A DNA stretch of 64,000 bases, from assembly GCA_028023455.1 (NCBI GenBank), contig JAQFVV010006221.1, forward strand, positions 4,043,166-4,107,165, read 5' to 3'. The DNA is from Epiperipatus broadwayi. Lineage: Eukaryota; Onychophora; Udeonychophora; Euonychophora; Peripatidae. The translations under genes and the position numbers were made by a program. The notes under the pieces were generated by a model, which saw only the letters and a program-made list of their open reading frames with translations, had not been told where the DNA came from and made no database searches. Each line of letters begins with the position of its first letter. Within the stretch, counting starts at the first letter, position 1. This document shows positions 11,453 to 21,810 of this stretch, one piece after another.

Positions 11453-11665
11453 GGGTTTGAACTCAGACTTTCACACAACCCACCACTCTCAGTGCCATCT
11501 CATATTGCTGACCCACCTGATCACACCAACTGATGATTGCTGGTTTAGCATGAAATATGTATATTGGTGATTATTTATCTTTTCAACATGTGTGTGATCA
11601 GGTGGGTCAGCAATATGAGATGGCACTGAGAGTGGTGGGTTGTGTGAAAGTCTGAGTTCAAACCC
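11453..11665. repeat. Perfect 74-bp inverted repeat enclosing a hammerhead-like loop (family R1)
   Basis: The left arm (11453-11526, starting GGGTTTGAACTCAGACTTTC) and right arm (11592-11665) are perfectly complementary over 74 bp. The 65-bp spacer is a short form of repeat family R1 and contains the hammerhead-like core described separately. The arms contain a tRNA-B-box-like GAGTTCAAACCC. Related but longer palindromes are at 12299-12824, 13168-13869 and 33211-33788. The absolute identity of the arms suggests a young insertion or recent arm homogenisation. Confidence 0.85.
11518..11575 (+). ncRNA. Hammerhead ribozyme-like motif, R1 family, GAAA intact
   Basis: CTGATGA (11530-11536) is followed by a stem II hairpin (TGCTGG...TTTAGCA), then GAAA (11552-11555), a 3-bp helix III (A-U, U-A, A-U with a 2-base loop) and U-A at 11562-11563 as the cleavage position. 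TTGG then pairs with the CCAA just before the core. All invariant hammerhead nucleotides are present. It sits in the spacer of the perfect palindrome. Cleavage activity is inferred from the motif only. Confidence 0.6.
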
Positions 11666-12401
11666 GCATAAGATTTTAAACTAAATTGTTGCTAATACTT
11701 AATAATATATGTTTATATTCTAAAATATGAAAATTGGATCTAAAACAAAACACTATATATATATTCTTTTAATCAATCAATAATTTATAAAATAAATCGA
11801 AATATCAGAACATTTTTTATCACGTGACAAAATTTTAAAATGGCGTCTTGAGAAGATACATATTAGCATGAAAATAGATTTGATGTTATTACATTATTTT
11901 ATATCGATGAGCTCTCTACTATTTCGATTTATTTATAATTTGTCATTGATTAAAAGTTTAATTTTTTCGACAACATTATAGTCGTATAATTTAGTAAAAA
12001 ATGATTATAACAAATGTTATATTTATATTACTACATGACAAAAAAGTTATATCTGAAGCTAAAAGCTTATATCATTAAAAAAAAAAATAATTGACATTTA
12101 TTCTGAATTAGAATATATGAAACTATACATGTAAAATATAAAATATTTAATCAAAGCTGTTGGCTAACTTCAAATTATACTGTAATAAATAAATAAAAGA
12201 AAATGTCTATTTATATCAAAAATTTTTGAATAAAGTAATGACATATATATATTATCTAATATTTAAATAAAAATATAATTAATATACTTGGAGTTTGGAT
12301 GTAATATAGGGGATGTGAACACAGACTTTCAAACTTCTTTCAGCTATCCATTTTATATCATACAACCAATATACATGACCACACACGTGAAAAAGATAAA
12401 T

Positions 12402-12455
12402 GATCCTCAATATACGTATTTCATACTGAACCAGCACTCATCAGTTGGTCTAGAT
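12402..12455 (-). ncRNA. Hammerhead ribozyme-like motif, R1 family, core intact
   Basis: On the minus strand CTGATGA (12444-12438) is followed by stem II GTGCTGGTTCAGTAT, an intact GAAA, TACGTATA forming the tiny helix III and U-A cleavage step, and a stem I partner TTGAGGATC. The stem I side CCAA precedes CTGATGA. This copy shows that the family's ancestral 12-14 positions were GAA, not AAA as in most other copies. Confidence 0.6.
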
Positions 12456-12663
12456 AACTATCCCCCTCCACACACACACATATAATTAGTGTTCGGTTTA
12501 TATTGGCATTAATAAGGGTTTTGAGTATTCTATCCTCAGATGTTCAATGATATGAATGGCTAAAGGCTGGAAGGTGAAGAAAATTGAAGTTTGTCCATTA
12601 AAGTTGGAGATTTGCTATTTTAATATAAACTGTACACTGATTGTATATATGTGTGAGCAATGG

Positions 12664-12720
12664 TGATCTGAACCAATTGATAAGTGCTGGTTTAGCATAA
12701 AATATGTATATTAGAGATCT
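12664..12720 (+). ncRNA. Decayed hammerhead-like motif (R1)
   Basis: The core is mutated to TTGATAA and the GAAA to AAAA, so it should be inactive. It is the mirror copy of the motif at 12402-12455 in the same palindrome. Confidence 0.4.
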
Positions 12721-12835
12721 TTTTTTTTCACATGTGTGTGGACATGTGCATTGGTTGTATGAGATAGAATGGATATCTGAAAGAAGCTTGAAAAATCTGT
12801 GTTCAAATCCTCTATATTACATATATATTATCTGT

Positions 12836-13167
12836 AAAAAATATTGTGAAACTGAATTTTTAATAATTTCAATTATAAAATAGAATTTTAATAATGTGTT
12901 AATACAGTATAGAGAAAATTTATTCAAGTTTTAATCAAAAAGCACCAGTAGAATTGTTAACTTTTAGCTTAGTCAGCCAAGAATGCAAACAACTTTCTCA
13001 TAAAATGAAAGTCATTCACTATAGTGAGAAGTTAATTATCTGGAAAACAACGAAACAAAAATTAGAATAAAAAAGCCATTAATTTTATTTACACTTAGAA
13101 TGTATTCACCCTTTATTGTTTTATTTGTTTTGGTATTAAGATAATAAAATTAAATTTTACAGAAATT
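12836..13167. other. Spacer between two R1 palindromes
   Basis: No feature was recognised. Confidence 0.5.
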
Positions 13168-13267
13168 ATAATATAGGGAATTTGAACACAGATTTTCAAT
13201 CTTCCTTCAGCAATCCACTCTATCTCATACAACCGATACGCATGATCACACATGTGTGAAAAAGATA

Positions 13268-13306
13268 AATTTTGTGCTAAACCAGCACTCATCTGTTGGT
13301 CCAGAT
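13268..13306 (-). ncRNA. Truncated hammerhead-like motif (R1)
   Basis: The minus strand reads CAGATGA, stem II GTGCTGGTTTAGCAC and AAAA, but the helix III and cleavage segment is deleted. It should be inactive. Confidence 0.35.
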
Positions 13307-13715
13307 CATCATCTCCCACACATATAAATAATCAGTACTCAGTTTATATTAAGATCCATCCTCCAACTCTTTCAGTCATCTACACATTGAAAATCTGATT
13401 ATGGAACACCCAAATCCCTTGTTAGTGCCAATATTATTATCATGCCCGTGTTGATTTCAATTCACTTTGACTCCTCATATATAGGACCTTGTTCATTTAA
13501 ATACAGAGAAGATGAATGATCAGAATAACTTAAAGTGAACATGATAATAATATTGGCATTAACAAAGGATTTGGATATTCCATCATCAGAATTTCAATGA
13601 TATGAATGGCTGAAGAGTTGGAGAGTGGAATGGATTGAAGTCTGTCCATTAAAGTATGAAGATTTCTATCTTAATGTAAACCAAGCAGTGATTATATATA
13701 AGTGTGGGAGATTAT

Positions 13716-13776
13716 GATCTGGACCAACTGATGAATGCTAGTTCAGCACAATATATATATGAGATCATTTATCTTT
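13716..13776 (+). ncRNA. Decayed hammerhead-like motif (R1)
   Basis: CTGATGA (13728-13734) and stem II ATGCTAGTTCAGCAC are kept, but GAAA has changed and helix III is replaced by a TA run. Stem I halves GATCTGGACCAA and GAGATC remain recognisable. Confidence 0.4.
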
Positions 13777-14159
13777 TTTAAGGTGTGTGGTCATGTGTAT
13801 CAATTGTATGAGATAGAATTCTTGGCCAAAGGGAGCTTGGAAGTCTATGTTCAAATCCCTTATATTACATCTGGATATCAGATACTTAAAATATACTTGT
13901 ATTAAAAATATTAGAAATTATATATATAGGTTTTTTTTAAATAAATAGTTCAGAGCAGAGCAAAGACTTTTCCAAGTATTCCCTATAGAGTAACTGAGAG
14001 AAGAATGTAGTTGTCATCAGTCTTGCGAATTGTCAAGTGGTGAAAGTTTCAGTGATTTTCAATTATTATATTCTCTACCTAAAGATAAATACTCATTTAC
14101 TGATCAATGTTGGAAATAATCTTCACACATGTGCTATTACATATTAAATTTACATTCAC

Positions 14160-14995
14160 TTATCCATACCATAAGTGTTTTAAAAACATAGGAGTAACAT
14201 TTATCCTTAGAGCACAAACTCTTAAATCAGGATATGAACCTGATATTTCAATTAACAAATTATTTATAAATTTAATCTATATATCACAGAGAAAAAAAGT
14301 TTCTCATTTTTAAGTACCTGAGATTTTGAATTATATTAGTCTGAATATATGTAAACAAATAATTTAGCAATGAATATAATTTTAATCTTGTGGAAGGAAA
14401 TTAATCTTCATACTTTTTTTTTCTCATATGTCATAGCATTAGCTGGGAGGTGAACCCACAACTGTCTGCAACCAACTACTTGCTTGCAAGGTGGCTGCAA
14501 TGACCTCTCAGCTAACAACGCTATACTTGCACTATCAGATGTTAAATTTGTGTATACTCACCTGTCAATACATTTTGAAATCATAGTGTAACCCTTATGC
14601 TTAAAACTTATTCATATATAAATCAACTTTTGTTGACTGTGCTTAAATGAGTACTTGAACATGAAAAATGAATACACATAAATTTAATATCTAATAGTGC
14701 ATGTGTGATGATTAATTTTTTTTCACAAGATTACAATTATATTCATCACTAAATTATTTATTTACATATATTCAAACTAATATAATTCAAAATGCTGGTA
14801 TTTAAAAATAAGAAACTTTCTTTTCCCTATTATATATATAACCTAAATTTATACAAATAGTTTGTCAATTGAAATTCAGGCTCATAATCAGTTCAAGTCC
14901 TGATTTAAGCATGGTAATAAGAGTTGGTTTAAATAAAAATAAGGTCTAAGCATAAATGTAACACGTACACTTTTAAAACCCTTATTGATGGGTGA
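14160..14995. repeat. Long inverted repeat interrupted by a tRNA retroposon
   Basis: The left arm (about 14160-14406) and right arm (about 14705-14995) are imperfect reverse complements. For example, TAAACAAATAATTTAGCAAT on the left matches the reverse of the segment ending CACTAAATTATTTATTTACA on the right, and a B-box-like TTCAAGTCCTGATTTAAG lies in the right arm. The tRNA retroposon at 14412-14530 inserted in the spacer afterwards. A further partial direct copy of the right arm is at 14998-15110. Confidence 0.65.
14412..14530 (-). mobile_element. tRNA-derived retroposon, copy 2
   Basis: The minus strand has an A-box-like TAGCTGAGAGGTCATTGC, a B-box-like GGGTTCACCTCCC and the 3' GCTATGACATATGAG then A tail. 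It is shorter in the anticodon region than copy 1. A 6-bp direct repeat ATACTT flanks the element, too short to be sure. Confidence 0.65.
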
Positions 14996-14997
14996 GT

Positions 14998-15110
14998 GCA
15001 CATGAATTTAACATTTAATAGTGCTTATATGAAGGTTAATTTCTCTTTCCATAAGATTACAATTGTATACATCTCTAAATTATTTATTTATATATAATCA
15101 ATATTGGATG
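14998..15110 (+). repeat. Partial direct copy of the 14.7-kb repeat arm
   Basis: Shares CATGAATTTAA, AATAGTGC, AGATTACAATT and TAAATTATTTATTTA in order with 14690-14790, about 308 bp upstream. It probably results from duplication of the palindrome arm. Confidence 0.6.
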
Positions 15111-17290
15111 TTTAGCTGTCTAGGTTATAGCCCGTTTTCAAGAGAAAAATTAAGTCTCTTAAAAATAATTTGCCGCAATTCAGATTTGAATCTCTTTACA
15201 TATATATTGTGAAAATGGAGGAATGGATAATGAAAAAAAGAAAAAGAAATGGAAAATACTTTTTGAGGAAATGCAATTCACAAACTTAAATATTTTTCCC
15301 ATTATTGTATTCATTTAATAAAGGGTTAAAATGAAAATAAATATCTAGACTATAAAGACTAAACATTACACCACATACAGTAGATGAATATTCATCACCC
15401 GCATCAGACATTACCTATCTTTTGCATATTTTTTAAATATAATATCTGGTTATCCACATGTAAATGTAAACTCATGCAGAGCAGCAAAATTTTATATTTA
15501 ATTTTTTTTTTCAAACTTGCAATTTTAAATTAAAATTTATAAAAATAAGATTTTTGTAAATCTTTAAAATTGTATTTATACACTTTATTTTTACTTCTTT
15601 AGAATATTTTCATAAATAGCCAATAAAAAAATTGAGTTGAATTCTTCTTTCCATTTTTCACATTTCTTTGTGCTTTCAGAACATATAATATTGTTAAAAA
15701 AACTATACAGTGGAAGACATTATCAGTTATTATTATGGTAGGAATATATTTTTAAATTACTTACCGTATTAAAAATATTGTTTGGAATTTGATTATTGTA
15801 TGGTACAGAAGGAAAAGAGTTTGATATAATTCCAGTATTATTTAATATATTGTGGCATATTTTTTTAAAGTTTATTAGTAGTATTATATAATATTCCAAT
15901 GAGGAAGGATAAAATATTCTCAATATTTTATATGTTAGATATAGGCTAGTGGTGTGAACTTTTATTTATTTATTTTGCTATCAATGTTGTTATATTAAGA
16001 TGCTAATAAATTCACTTATAAATACTTAAAAGTCTCCACTGTAATTCAAGTAATATTCAGTGTATTCTGTTACTTGTATTTTTTTTAATTATTACTGTAA
16101 TATTTTTTTGAAAATAATTCAAATTCCACGAAAAAAAAGAAAAACATTATTTATATTTTGTTGGATGTCAGTAATGCATTTTTGATTATTTTCATTAAAG
16201 CGCCACCAAGTGTGAAAATTTTGAATTATCTAGTTTTGTTTAATTAATGAATCAAAAATAGTCTCAGATGTGTTAAAATATATAAATAAAATCTCAGTAT
16301 ATGATTTCTAGGTTTAAAAAACGTTTGCAAAGCTTACTGCTATTGTTATCAAATATAGGAATGCATGAAATTGAATCTTTATAAGTTTATCAAAGTATGA
16401 ATTATTAAAACTATTTTTTAACTATATTATAAATTTTATCTTTGTTTGCCATTTTAAAAGAAAATATGAGTTTAATATATTTCTTTTATGAAAATAATTC
16501 TTGTTTTATTAATGCTCATATATTTAAATATAGATGTTTGCCTTCTTATTTATGGAAATATATATTCCACCTCAGTAAATTATTGGAGTTATATGATAGG
16601 TCAGAGCTTGTTATGCCAAAATATGTCTTTGATTTGTATTTGAATTTGATCAAAGATTTCTGGGAAGCATCTGAGATAATATACATTTTTCTGCACTCCT
16701 TTGATATTTGATGTGTTATATGTTTGAGTTACTTGAAGTGAACTTATTACAATTGGGATTTTCTGTTTTTTATGCTCTTAATTGTGATAATGAAGCAATT
16801 ATGTGAAATTCAGAATAGAAATATTTTTGTTTATGTGATTGGATGACTATCTTGCATATTTGAAATACAAATTGATGTATCTATCTTAATCTTATTTGTC
16901 ATCATTATTCTTATTATATTCAGGCACACCAACTTTCTTTCACATTAAATTATAATTGAAAATAATTAAGAGTTTGATAGATCTTGAATATAGGAAATAT
17001 ATTGTGATTTAATATTTCTTGATAGATATAATGATATAATAATTGACATGCTTATTGCTTGTGGTTTTGTTAAGTGAGACTTAAAAAACTCATACTATCT
17101 TATAAATCATACTTTTATCACCAGAAAAATATAAAATGAAACCATCTTAAAATTAAATCAATACCATTGTATGATTATCTTTTTTATAATTCTTAAAATG
17201 CCATTGACATATTATTCTTTATTTTTTTATTTTTGGAAATAGTAATTCTGAATTGTGTGCATTTCTTCTTCTTTTTTTTTTTACTTATAT
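15111..17290. other. AT-rich stretch with one unassigned open frame
   Basis: A 89-codon open frame (16442-16711, +) has no start-site context or recognisable domain and is probably chance. No repeat or RNA gene was recognised. A pseudo-acceptor at 16313 is listed among the rejected observations. Confidence 0.4.
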
Positions 17291-18216
17291 AGAATGCCTG
17301 CCTGGAAGCTTTCCAGATATTTTATTTTAAATAATCCATTTTCAGAGGTTTCCAACATATGGTAAACACAAATATCCAAAGGGTTGTAATTAAAAAAAAT
17401 TTTAATGTAACTTCCATAAAAAAAATAAAACATAATTAAGCAAACTATAATAAATGTGGTTATTCATGTCAGCAGACAGACATCACTTTTTGGGTGAGCA
17501 CTATCCCATAATTTTTAAAATATTTCAATTGATCTTGTTATGTTGATGGTAGATTTCAAATTTTAATCATATTTCCAAAAATGATAAAGCAAAAAAGGAT
17601 CATTGTTAAAAAAAAAAAATAGTGATAATTTCAGTTAACAAATGTATTTTAAATTGAATGTTAATTTTAAAAAATTTGAATACATTTTTTAAATAAATTC
17701 CATTTTCAACATAACATTCAAATTTTAACACTTGGTGAACCCTTATCACATGGCAAACAGTTAATACATGTCTAAAATTATTATGATTTTTTTTTTAACA
17801 TTCGTTAACTGAAATTATCATTATTTTTTTTAACATTTCTTTTTTGCTTTATCATTTTTGGAAATATGATTAAGATTTGGAATCTTCCATTAACAGAAGA
17901 AGATGCAGTGAAATATGTACAAAATTATGGGATAGTGCCCGCCACTTGAAAATTGATGTCTGACCGCCAACATAAATAATCACATTTGTTATAGTTTTTT
18001 AAATCATGTTTTATTTTTATTTTCTTTAGTGAATTTACATTAAAAAAATTTTTAATGACAATCCTTTGGACTTTTGTGTTTCTTTATCATTCTAATATTA
18101 TACCTATTAAATACAATAAATTAGAGTCAGCCATATTGTTTATATCATGTGCTGGAAGCCCCTGAAAATGTATTATTTAAAATAAAACATCTGGCAAGTT
18201 TCCAGACAGGTATTCT
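17291..18216. mobile_element. Palindromic DNA element with ISXO2-like transposase remnant
   Basis: Ends are inverted: AGAATGCCTGCCTGGAAG at 17291 against the reverse of CAGACAGGTATTCT ending at 18216. Complementarity continues inward for about 450 bp per arm with only a short centre near 17750, e.g. GATAATTTCAGTTAAC versus GTTAACTGAAATTATC. Both arms contain the same coding fragment (see next entry). No clear target duplication was found. It could be a fold-back derivative of a Merlin/ISXO2-type transposon. Confidence 0.7.
17875..17979 (+). pseudogene. ISXO2-like transposase N-terminal fragment
   Basis: Codons give Ile-Trp-Asn-Leu-Pro-Leu-Thr-Glu-Glu-Asp-Ala-Val-Lys-Tyr-Val-Gln-Asn-Tyr-Gly-Ile, then Val-Pro and a stop. 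This resembles the N-terminal segment that precedes the zinc ribbon of ISXO2-like transposases, known from many invertebrate genomes. A more decayed reverse copy is at about 17465-17530 (minus), with the same Asn-Tyr-Gly-Ile-Val. The DDE catalytic part is absent. Confidence 0.5.
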
Positions 18217-18823
18217 ATGTAATAACCCTTTTTTTCTTATTGTAAATTTAATATTTATATCTCATTAGACTCCATTACTTAGTTTATAATGTTAATTTAT
18301 ATTTACAGTAACATAATGATCCAATAGGGCTTAAATCTTGCTCTGATACCCTTTTTTATTTTAATCCTTTGTTATACTCACATTACGTAATATTGTTAGA
18401 TAGTTAGAATTAATAAGTTATTAGATAAATGGTAAGTTTGCCTTTTAAATGATATGTTATGTGTCAACTGTTCCTGAAAGATCCCTTCTATAATTATTAA
18501 TTATTTATTTGAAGCTTTATTTTATTAATTTTCAAAAGTTCATTAGTTATCTCTGTCACCTTTAGTACCAAATAATTATTTTTTTACAAAGAGGGACTAT
18601 CAACTGAGAGATAATAAAACTCATTTTTAGATCTCAAATGAAAATGTAATTGCATTTTCCTTATATATCGAATAAATTTATGACTCTATTTCTTCCATCC
18701 CCACAATATATATATATATGTGACAGTTTGGTCATGCATGTGTGTGCATATATATATATTTTAAAAAATACTTAAAAAAAATTTCTGATTGAGGTATTAG
18801 TGTAATCAAGAAATAAAAATTAG
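18217..18823. other. AT-rich spacer, nothing recognised
   Basis: Contains TATATATATATATG and TGTGTGCATATATATAT microsatellite tracts near 18705-18760. Confidence 0.5.
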
Positions 18824-19048
18824 ATACCGATTTAGAATGTGCTCTCCGCCATTTTGGTTTCTAAGGAAGCTCCAAAACCATTGTTGATACACCCATATGA
18901 TTAAAGATGAACAAAATAATTGTAATACTCGACATTGTAGAATATTATCTACTATCTTTTAATGCTTGGTTGTGTCATTAGTAGTTTTGGGACTCCCCTT
19001 ATAAAAAAAATGGCAGAGAGCACATTATAAATTGGTTCCTAAAAAATT
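18824..19048. repeat. Imperfect 225-bp palindrome, MITE-like
   Basis: Left ACCGATTTAGAATGTGCTCT with CCGCCATTTT pairs with right AATGGCAGAGAGCACATTAT and AAATTGGTTCC. The inner part GAAGCTCCAAAACCA pairs with TAGTTTTGGGACTCC. No coding capacity. It ends about 95 bp before the LTR element. Confidence 0.6.
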
Positions 19049-19143
19049 ATATTTGCTTGTATTTAAACTTTATATTAAGGATTTCTTTAATAATGTCCTT
19101 AAATAGTTTTAATTCAAAAAGGAAAGTAAATATTTTATTAAAC

Positions 19144-19784
19144 TGCAGTATTCAAGGTCAAGGTATAAACATATATAATGTATAATGAATATGTAAATAA
19201 TAATAATTGTATAAATATAACGAATATGTAAAAGTAATAATAATTGTATAAATGTAGAATAAAAGTAATAACTGTAATGTATAATAAATATGTAAAATAA
19301 CTGTATAGTAATTAAGAATAACGATTGTGTAAAATTACAATGTTATTAAATCATAGAAAGTTGTATAATAATAGAAAGCCCAGCTGACCTTATAGGGTCA
19401 GAAAACTATGTAAAATACCATATATGGTGAGAAACGTAAAATACTGTGTGTATGTAAAAACGTAAGTGAAAACACCATATATGGTTAGGAATGTAAAAGA
19501 CTCCAGAAGTCTTGAGGGGTATATAAACCCCCATAAACTAAACTAATTGTTCTGAATATGTTCTGAGTATGTTCTGAGTTTTAATTATGAGTCAGAGACT
19601 CCTGCCTCTGTAAGTCCAAAGCAGGACTAGGGTATTTTATACAGGTCACCACGACCTTTTATTATTTTATTTTGCCTTATAATAGGCTATGTATATAGTT
19701 AAAATTATCCGTATTAAACTATAATCTTACCATCTCAATTCTGCCTTTGTCCATTCATTTACTTGCGGATCATGAGACACAGCA
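19144..19784 (+). repeat. 5' LTR (641 bp)
   Basis: Begins TGCAGTATTCAAGG and ends GAGACACAGCA. It contains the palindromic CCATATATGG-type boxes (ACCATATATGGT at about 19418 and 19472) and a TATAAACC box at 19522-19529 that may set transcription start; GCCTTATAATAGGC is a further TATA-like hairpin at 19673. Confidence 0.9.
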
Positions 19785-19946
19785 ATTGGCGCAGTCGGCA
19801 CAGGAATCGAATCAAAGAAAGTGGCAGTTAATACAAGAACAGAACTGCATTAAAAATTGGCTCGGTCATCAAAGGATCAAATCTGCAAATAATTGCCTAA
19901 ACAGCAAGCTGAGACAAAGTGCAAGTGGATTCGAATCAATAGAGAA

Positions 19947-20873
19947 ATGGCGAGCATATCGCAAGTTTCTATTTGCGAATTTAATGTAAACGATCCTAGT
20001 GATTGGCCACTGTATGTTCAGAGGATAAAAAACTACTTTATACTAAATAGTATTATGGAGAATACTGTAAAAGTAGCCTCATTACTTTGCTTCACAGGCG
20101 AGAGGGTAATCGAAATAGCGAACAAACTATGTGGAAATTCGCCGGAGACGCAGAAATACGATGAGCTCGTAACACAGCTAAATGAATATTTCAATCCCCA
20201 ACCATCCAAGTTTGTTGCTCGATTGCACTTTAGAAGCAGAAGGCAAAGAAAGAATGAGAAAATAAAAGAATATGACATTGGTTTAAGAGAGATGGCAAAG
20301 CCATGCCTTTACGGTAAATATTTAGAAGAAGCCCTTTTAGAACAATTATTATACGGAATAATTGATGACCAATTTAGACAGATCTTACTGGCAATAAAAG
20401 ATGTAACCTGCGAAAAAGCTATCAGATGTGCAACAGCTTATGGATTGCAGCTTGACCAAGTGAGAGAGTTCAGAAGCTTCATGAAAACAGAACCACTTCA
20501 AACCACAATATTTAAAATGTTTGGAGTTAAACCCAAAACCGATAAACAAATTAAATGTTTTCGATGTAGAAAAGTCAATCACAAAGCCCGTGATTGCAGT
20601 TTACCAGAAACTGAAAGTTATCGGAAAATAACTGAGTATCCCAAAAGATGGCACCACCATACAAAGCCGAACAGAGAATTTACGTGCGAAGCGATGGAAA
20701 GTAGCTACCTAAAAAGTGCTACTATAGACAAATCTGATCGAAAAATAACCGAGTATCGTGAAAGATGGCACCACCATACAAAACCGAACAGAGAATTTAC
20801 GTGCAAAGCGATGGAAAGTAGCTGCCTAAAAATTGCTACTATAGATGAATCTGATCAAATTATGATAAAATAA
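19947..20873 (+). CDS. gag: Gag-like capsid/nucleocapsid protein of the LTR element
   Basis: From the ATG at 19947 (Met-Ala-Ser-Ile-Ser) the frame encodes 308 residues; an open extension reaches 19893 but the internal Met-Ala-Ser start fits Gypsy gag proteins better. Residues about 15-175 resemble the retrotransposon capsid domain: Asp-Trp-Pro-Leu-Tyr-Val-Gln-Arg near the start, a Tyr-Asp-Glu-Leu-Val block, Phe-Asn-Pro-Gln-Pro, and Phe-x-x-Arg-x-Arg-Gln. A CCHC zinc knuckle (Cys-Phe-Arg-Cys-x4-His-x4-Cys) lies at 20553-20597. The C-terminal 78 residues are two tandem 39-residue copies (20622-20855). The frame is intact, so a particle protein could still be made; RNA binding by the knuckle is known for this family. 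Confidence 0.85.
   Translation: MASISQVSICEFNVNDPSDWPLYVQRIKNYFILNSIMENTVKVASLLCFTGERVIEIANKLCGNSPETQKYDELVTQLNEYFNPQPSKFVARLHFRSRRQRKNEKIKEYDIGLREMAKPCLYGKYLEEALLEQLLYGIIDDQFRQILLAIKDVTCEKAIRCATAYGLQLDQVREFRSFMKTEPLQTTIFKMFGVKPKTDKQIKCFRCRKVNHKARDCSLPETESYRKITEYPKRWHHHTKPNREFTCEAMESSYLKSATIDKSDRKITEYRERWHHHTKPNREFTCKAMESSCLKIATIDESDQIMIK
20622..20855 (+). repeat. In-frame 117-bp tandem duplication at the gag C-terminus
   Basis: Copies 20622-20738 and 20739-20855 are both 117 bp and differ at about 14 positions, keeping the reading frame. Each encodes Trp-His-His-His-Thr-Lys-Pro-Asn and ends Ala-Thr-Ile-Asp-x-Ser-Asp. The Ala-Thr-Ile-Asp end resembles the start of the retropepsin region in Gypsy polyproteins, suggesting pol was deleted just beyond it. 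Confidence 0.85.
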
Positions 20874-21160
20874 AAAAAATTGACATAGAATCGCAAGTCA
20901 AAAATAATTACACCAGCTTGTTCAAAAAAAAAACCAAGAAAACAAAAAACCTCGCCTGTAGAAATAGAGTTAAGAGACAGAGGAAAACCTTTTGTAACAA
21001 AACGTCGGAAAGTACCTATAGCACAGCAAAAATTGGCTGATCAAAACCACCATCAACAAACAGTAAATTGCCGAAGAACAGCAAAGACCGCCAGCAACCC
21101 CTCATCTCATCTCAAAGACTATGTTAGGTGAAAAACCATACTTCTGGAGTGGGGAAGGAG
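20874..21160 (+). other. Remnant between gag and 3' LTR of the LTR element
   Basis: Short, Lys/Arg-rich frames with stops and a purine-rich tract at the end. No RT or integrase motif. The AAAACCTCGCCTGTAGAA and AGAGGAAAACCTTTTGT segments could derive from the end of pol (Arg-Gly-Lys-Pro-like), but this is weak. Confidence 0.5.
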
Positions 21161-21810
21161 TGTAGTATTCAAGGTCAAGGTATAAACATATATAATGAAT
21201 AATGAAAATGTAAATAATAATAATTGTATAAATATAACGAATATGTAAAAGTAATAATAATTGTATAAATGTAGAATAAAAATAATAACTATAATGTATA
21301 ATAAATATGTAAAATAACTGTATAGTAATTAAGAATAACGATTGTGTAAAATTACAATGTTATTAAATCATAGAAAGTTGTATAATAATATAAAGCCCAG
21401 CTGACCTTATAGGGTCAGAAAACTATGTAAAATACCATATATGGTGAGAAATGTAAAATACTGTGTATGTGAAAACGTAAGTGAAAACACCATATATGGT
21501 TAGGAATGTAAAAGACTCCAGAAGTCTTGAGGGGTATATAAACCCCCATAAACTAAACTAATTGTTCTGAATACATTCTGAGTACGTTCTGAGTATGTTC
21601 TGAGTTTTAATTATGAGTCAGAGACTCCTGCCTCTGTAAGTCCAAATCAGGACTAGGGTATTTTATACAGGTCACCACGACCTTTTATTATTTTACTTCG
21701 CCTTATAATAGGCTATGTATATAGTTAAAATTATCCGTATTAAACTATAATCTTACCATCTCAATGCTGCCTTTGTCCATTCATTTACTTGCGGGTCATA
21801 AGACACCGCA
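21161..21810 (+). repeat. 3' LTR (650 bp)
   Basis: Begins TGTAGTATTCAAGG and ends AAGACACCGCA. It differs from the 5' LTR by scattered substitutions and by an extra GAGTACGTTCT repeat near 21578, where the 5' LTR has two rather than three ATTCTGAGTA-like units. Confidence 0.9.

Larger units (their letters stand above)
12299..12824. repeat. R1 palindromic element (arms 12299-12505 / 12617-12824)
   Basis: The left half reads GTAATATAGG, a Gly/Phe-free non-coding run, then CATCAGTTGGTC and ends in a TTTATATT run. The right half is its diverged reverse complement, ending GTGTTCAAATCCTCTATATT. Each half carries one hammerhead-like copy, on opposite strands (12402-12455 minus, 12664-12720 plus). 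The centre includes a TCAGATGTTCAATGATATGA segment shared with the other R1 copies. Confidence 0.75.
13168..13869. repeat. R1 palindromic element, longest copy (~330-bp arms)
   Basis: Starts AATATAGGGAATTTGAACAC and ends with its reverse complement form TTCAAATCCCTTATATTACA. The halves pair across a centre near 13480-13520; the inner part is CCAATATTATTATCATG versus CATGATAATAATATTGG. The left half has a hammerhead-like motif on the minus strand lacking helix III (13268-13306), and the right half one on the plus strand (13716-13776). Confidence 0.8.

Noticed and set aside
16313-16396. Possible LRR exon after TTCTAG
   Set aside because: The translation has a few spaced leucines (Leu-Gln-Ser-Leu-Leu) but reaches a stop with no donor site, and inserting it would break the phase-matched junction between exons b and c.
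16442-16711. 89-codon open frame
   Set aside because: No recognisable domain, no splice context, and composition expected from AT-rich DNA.
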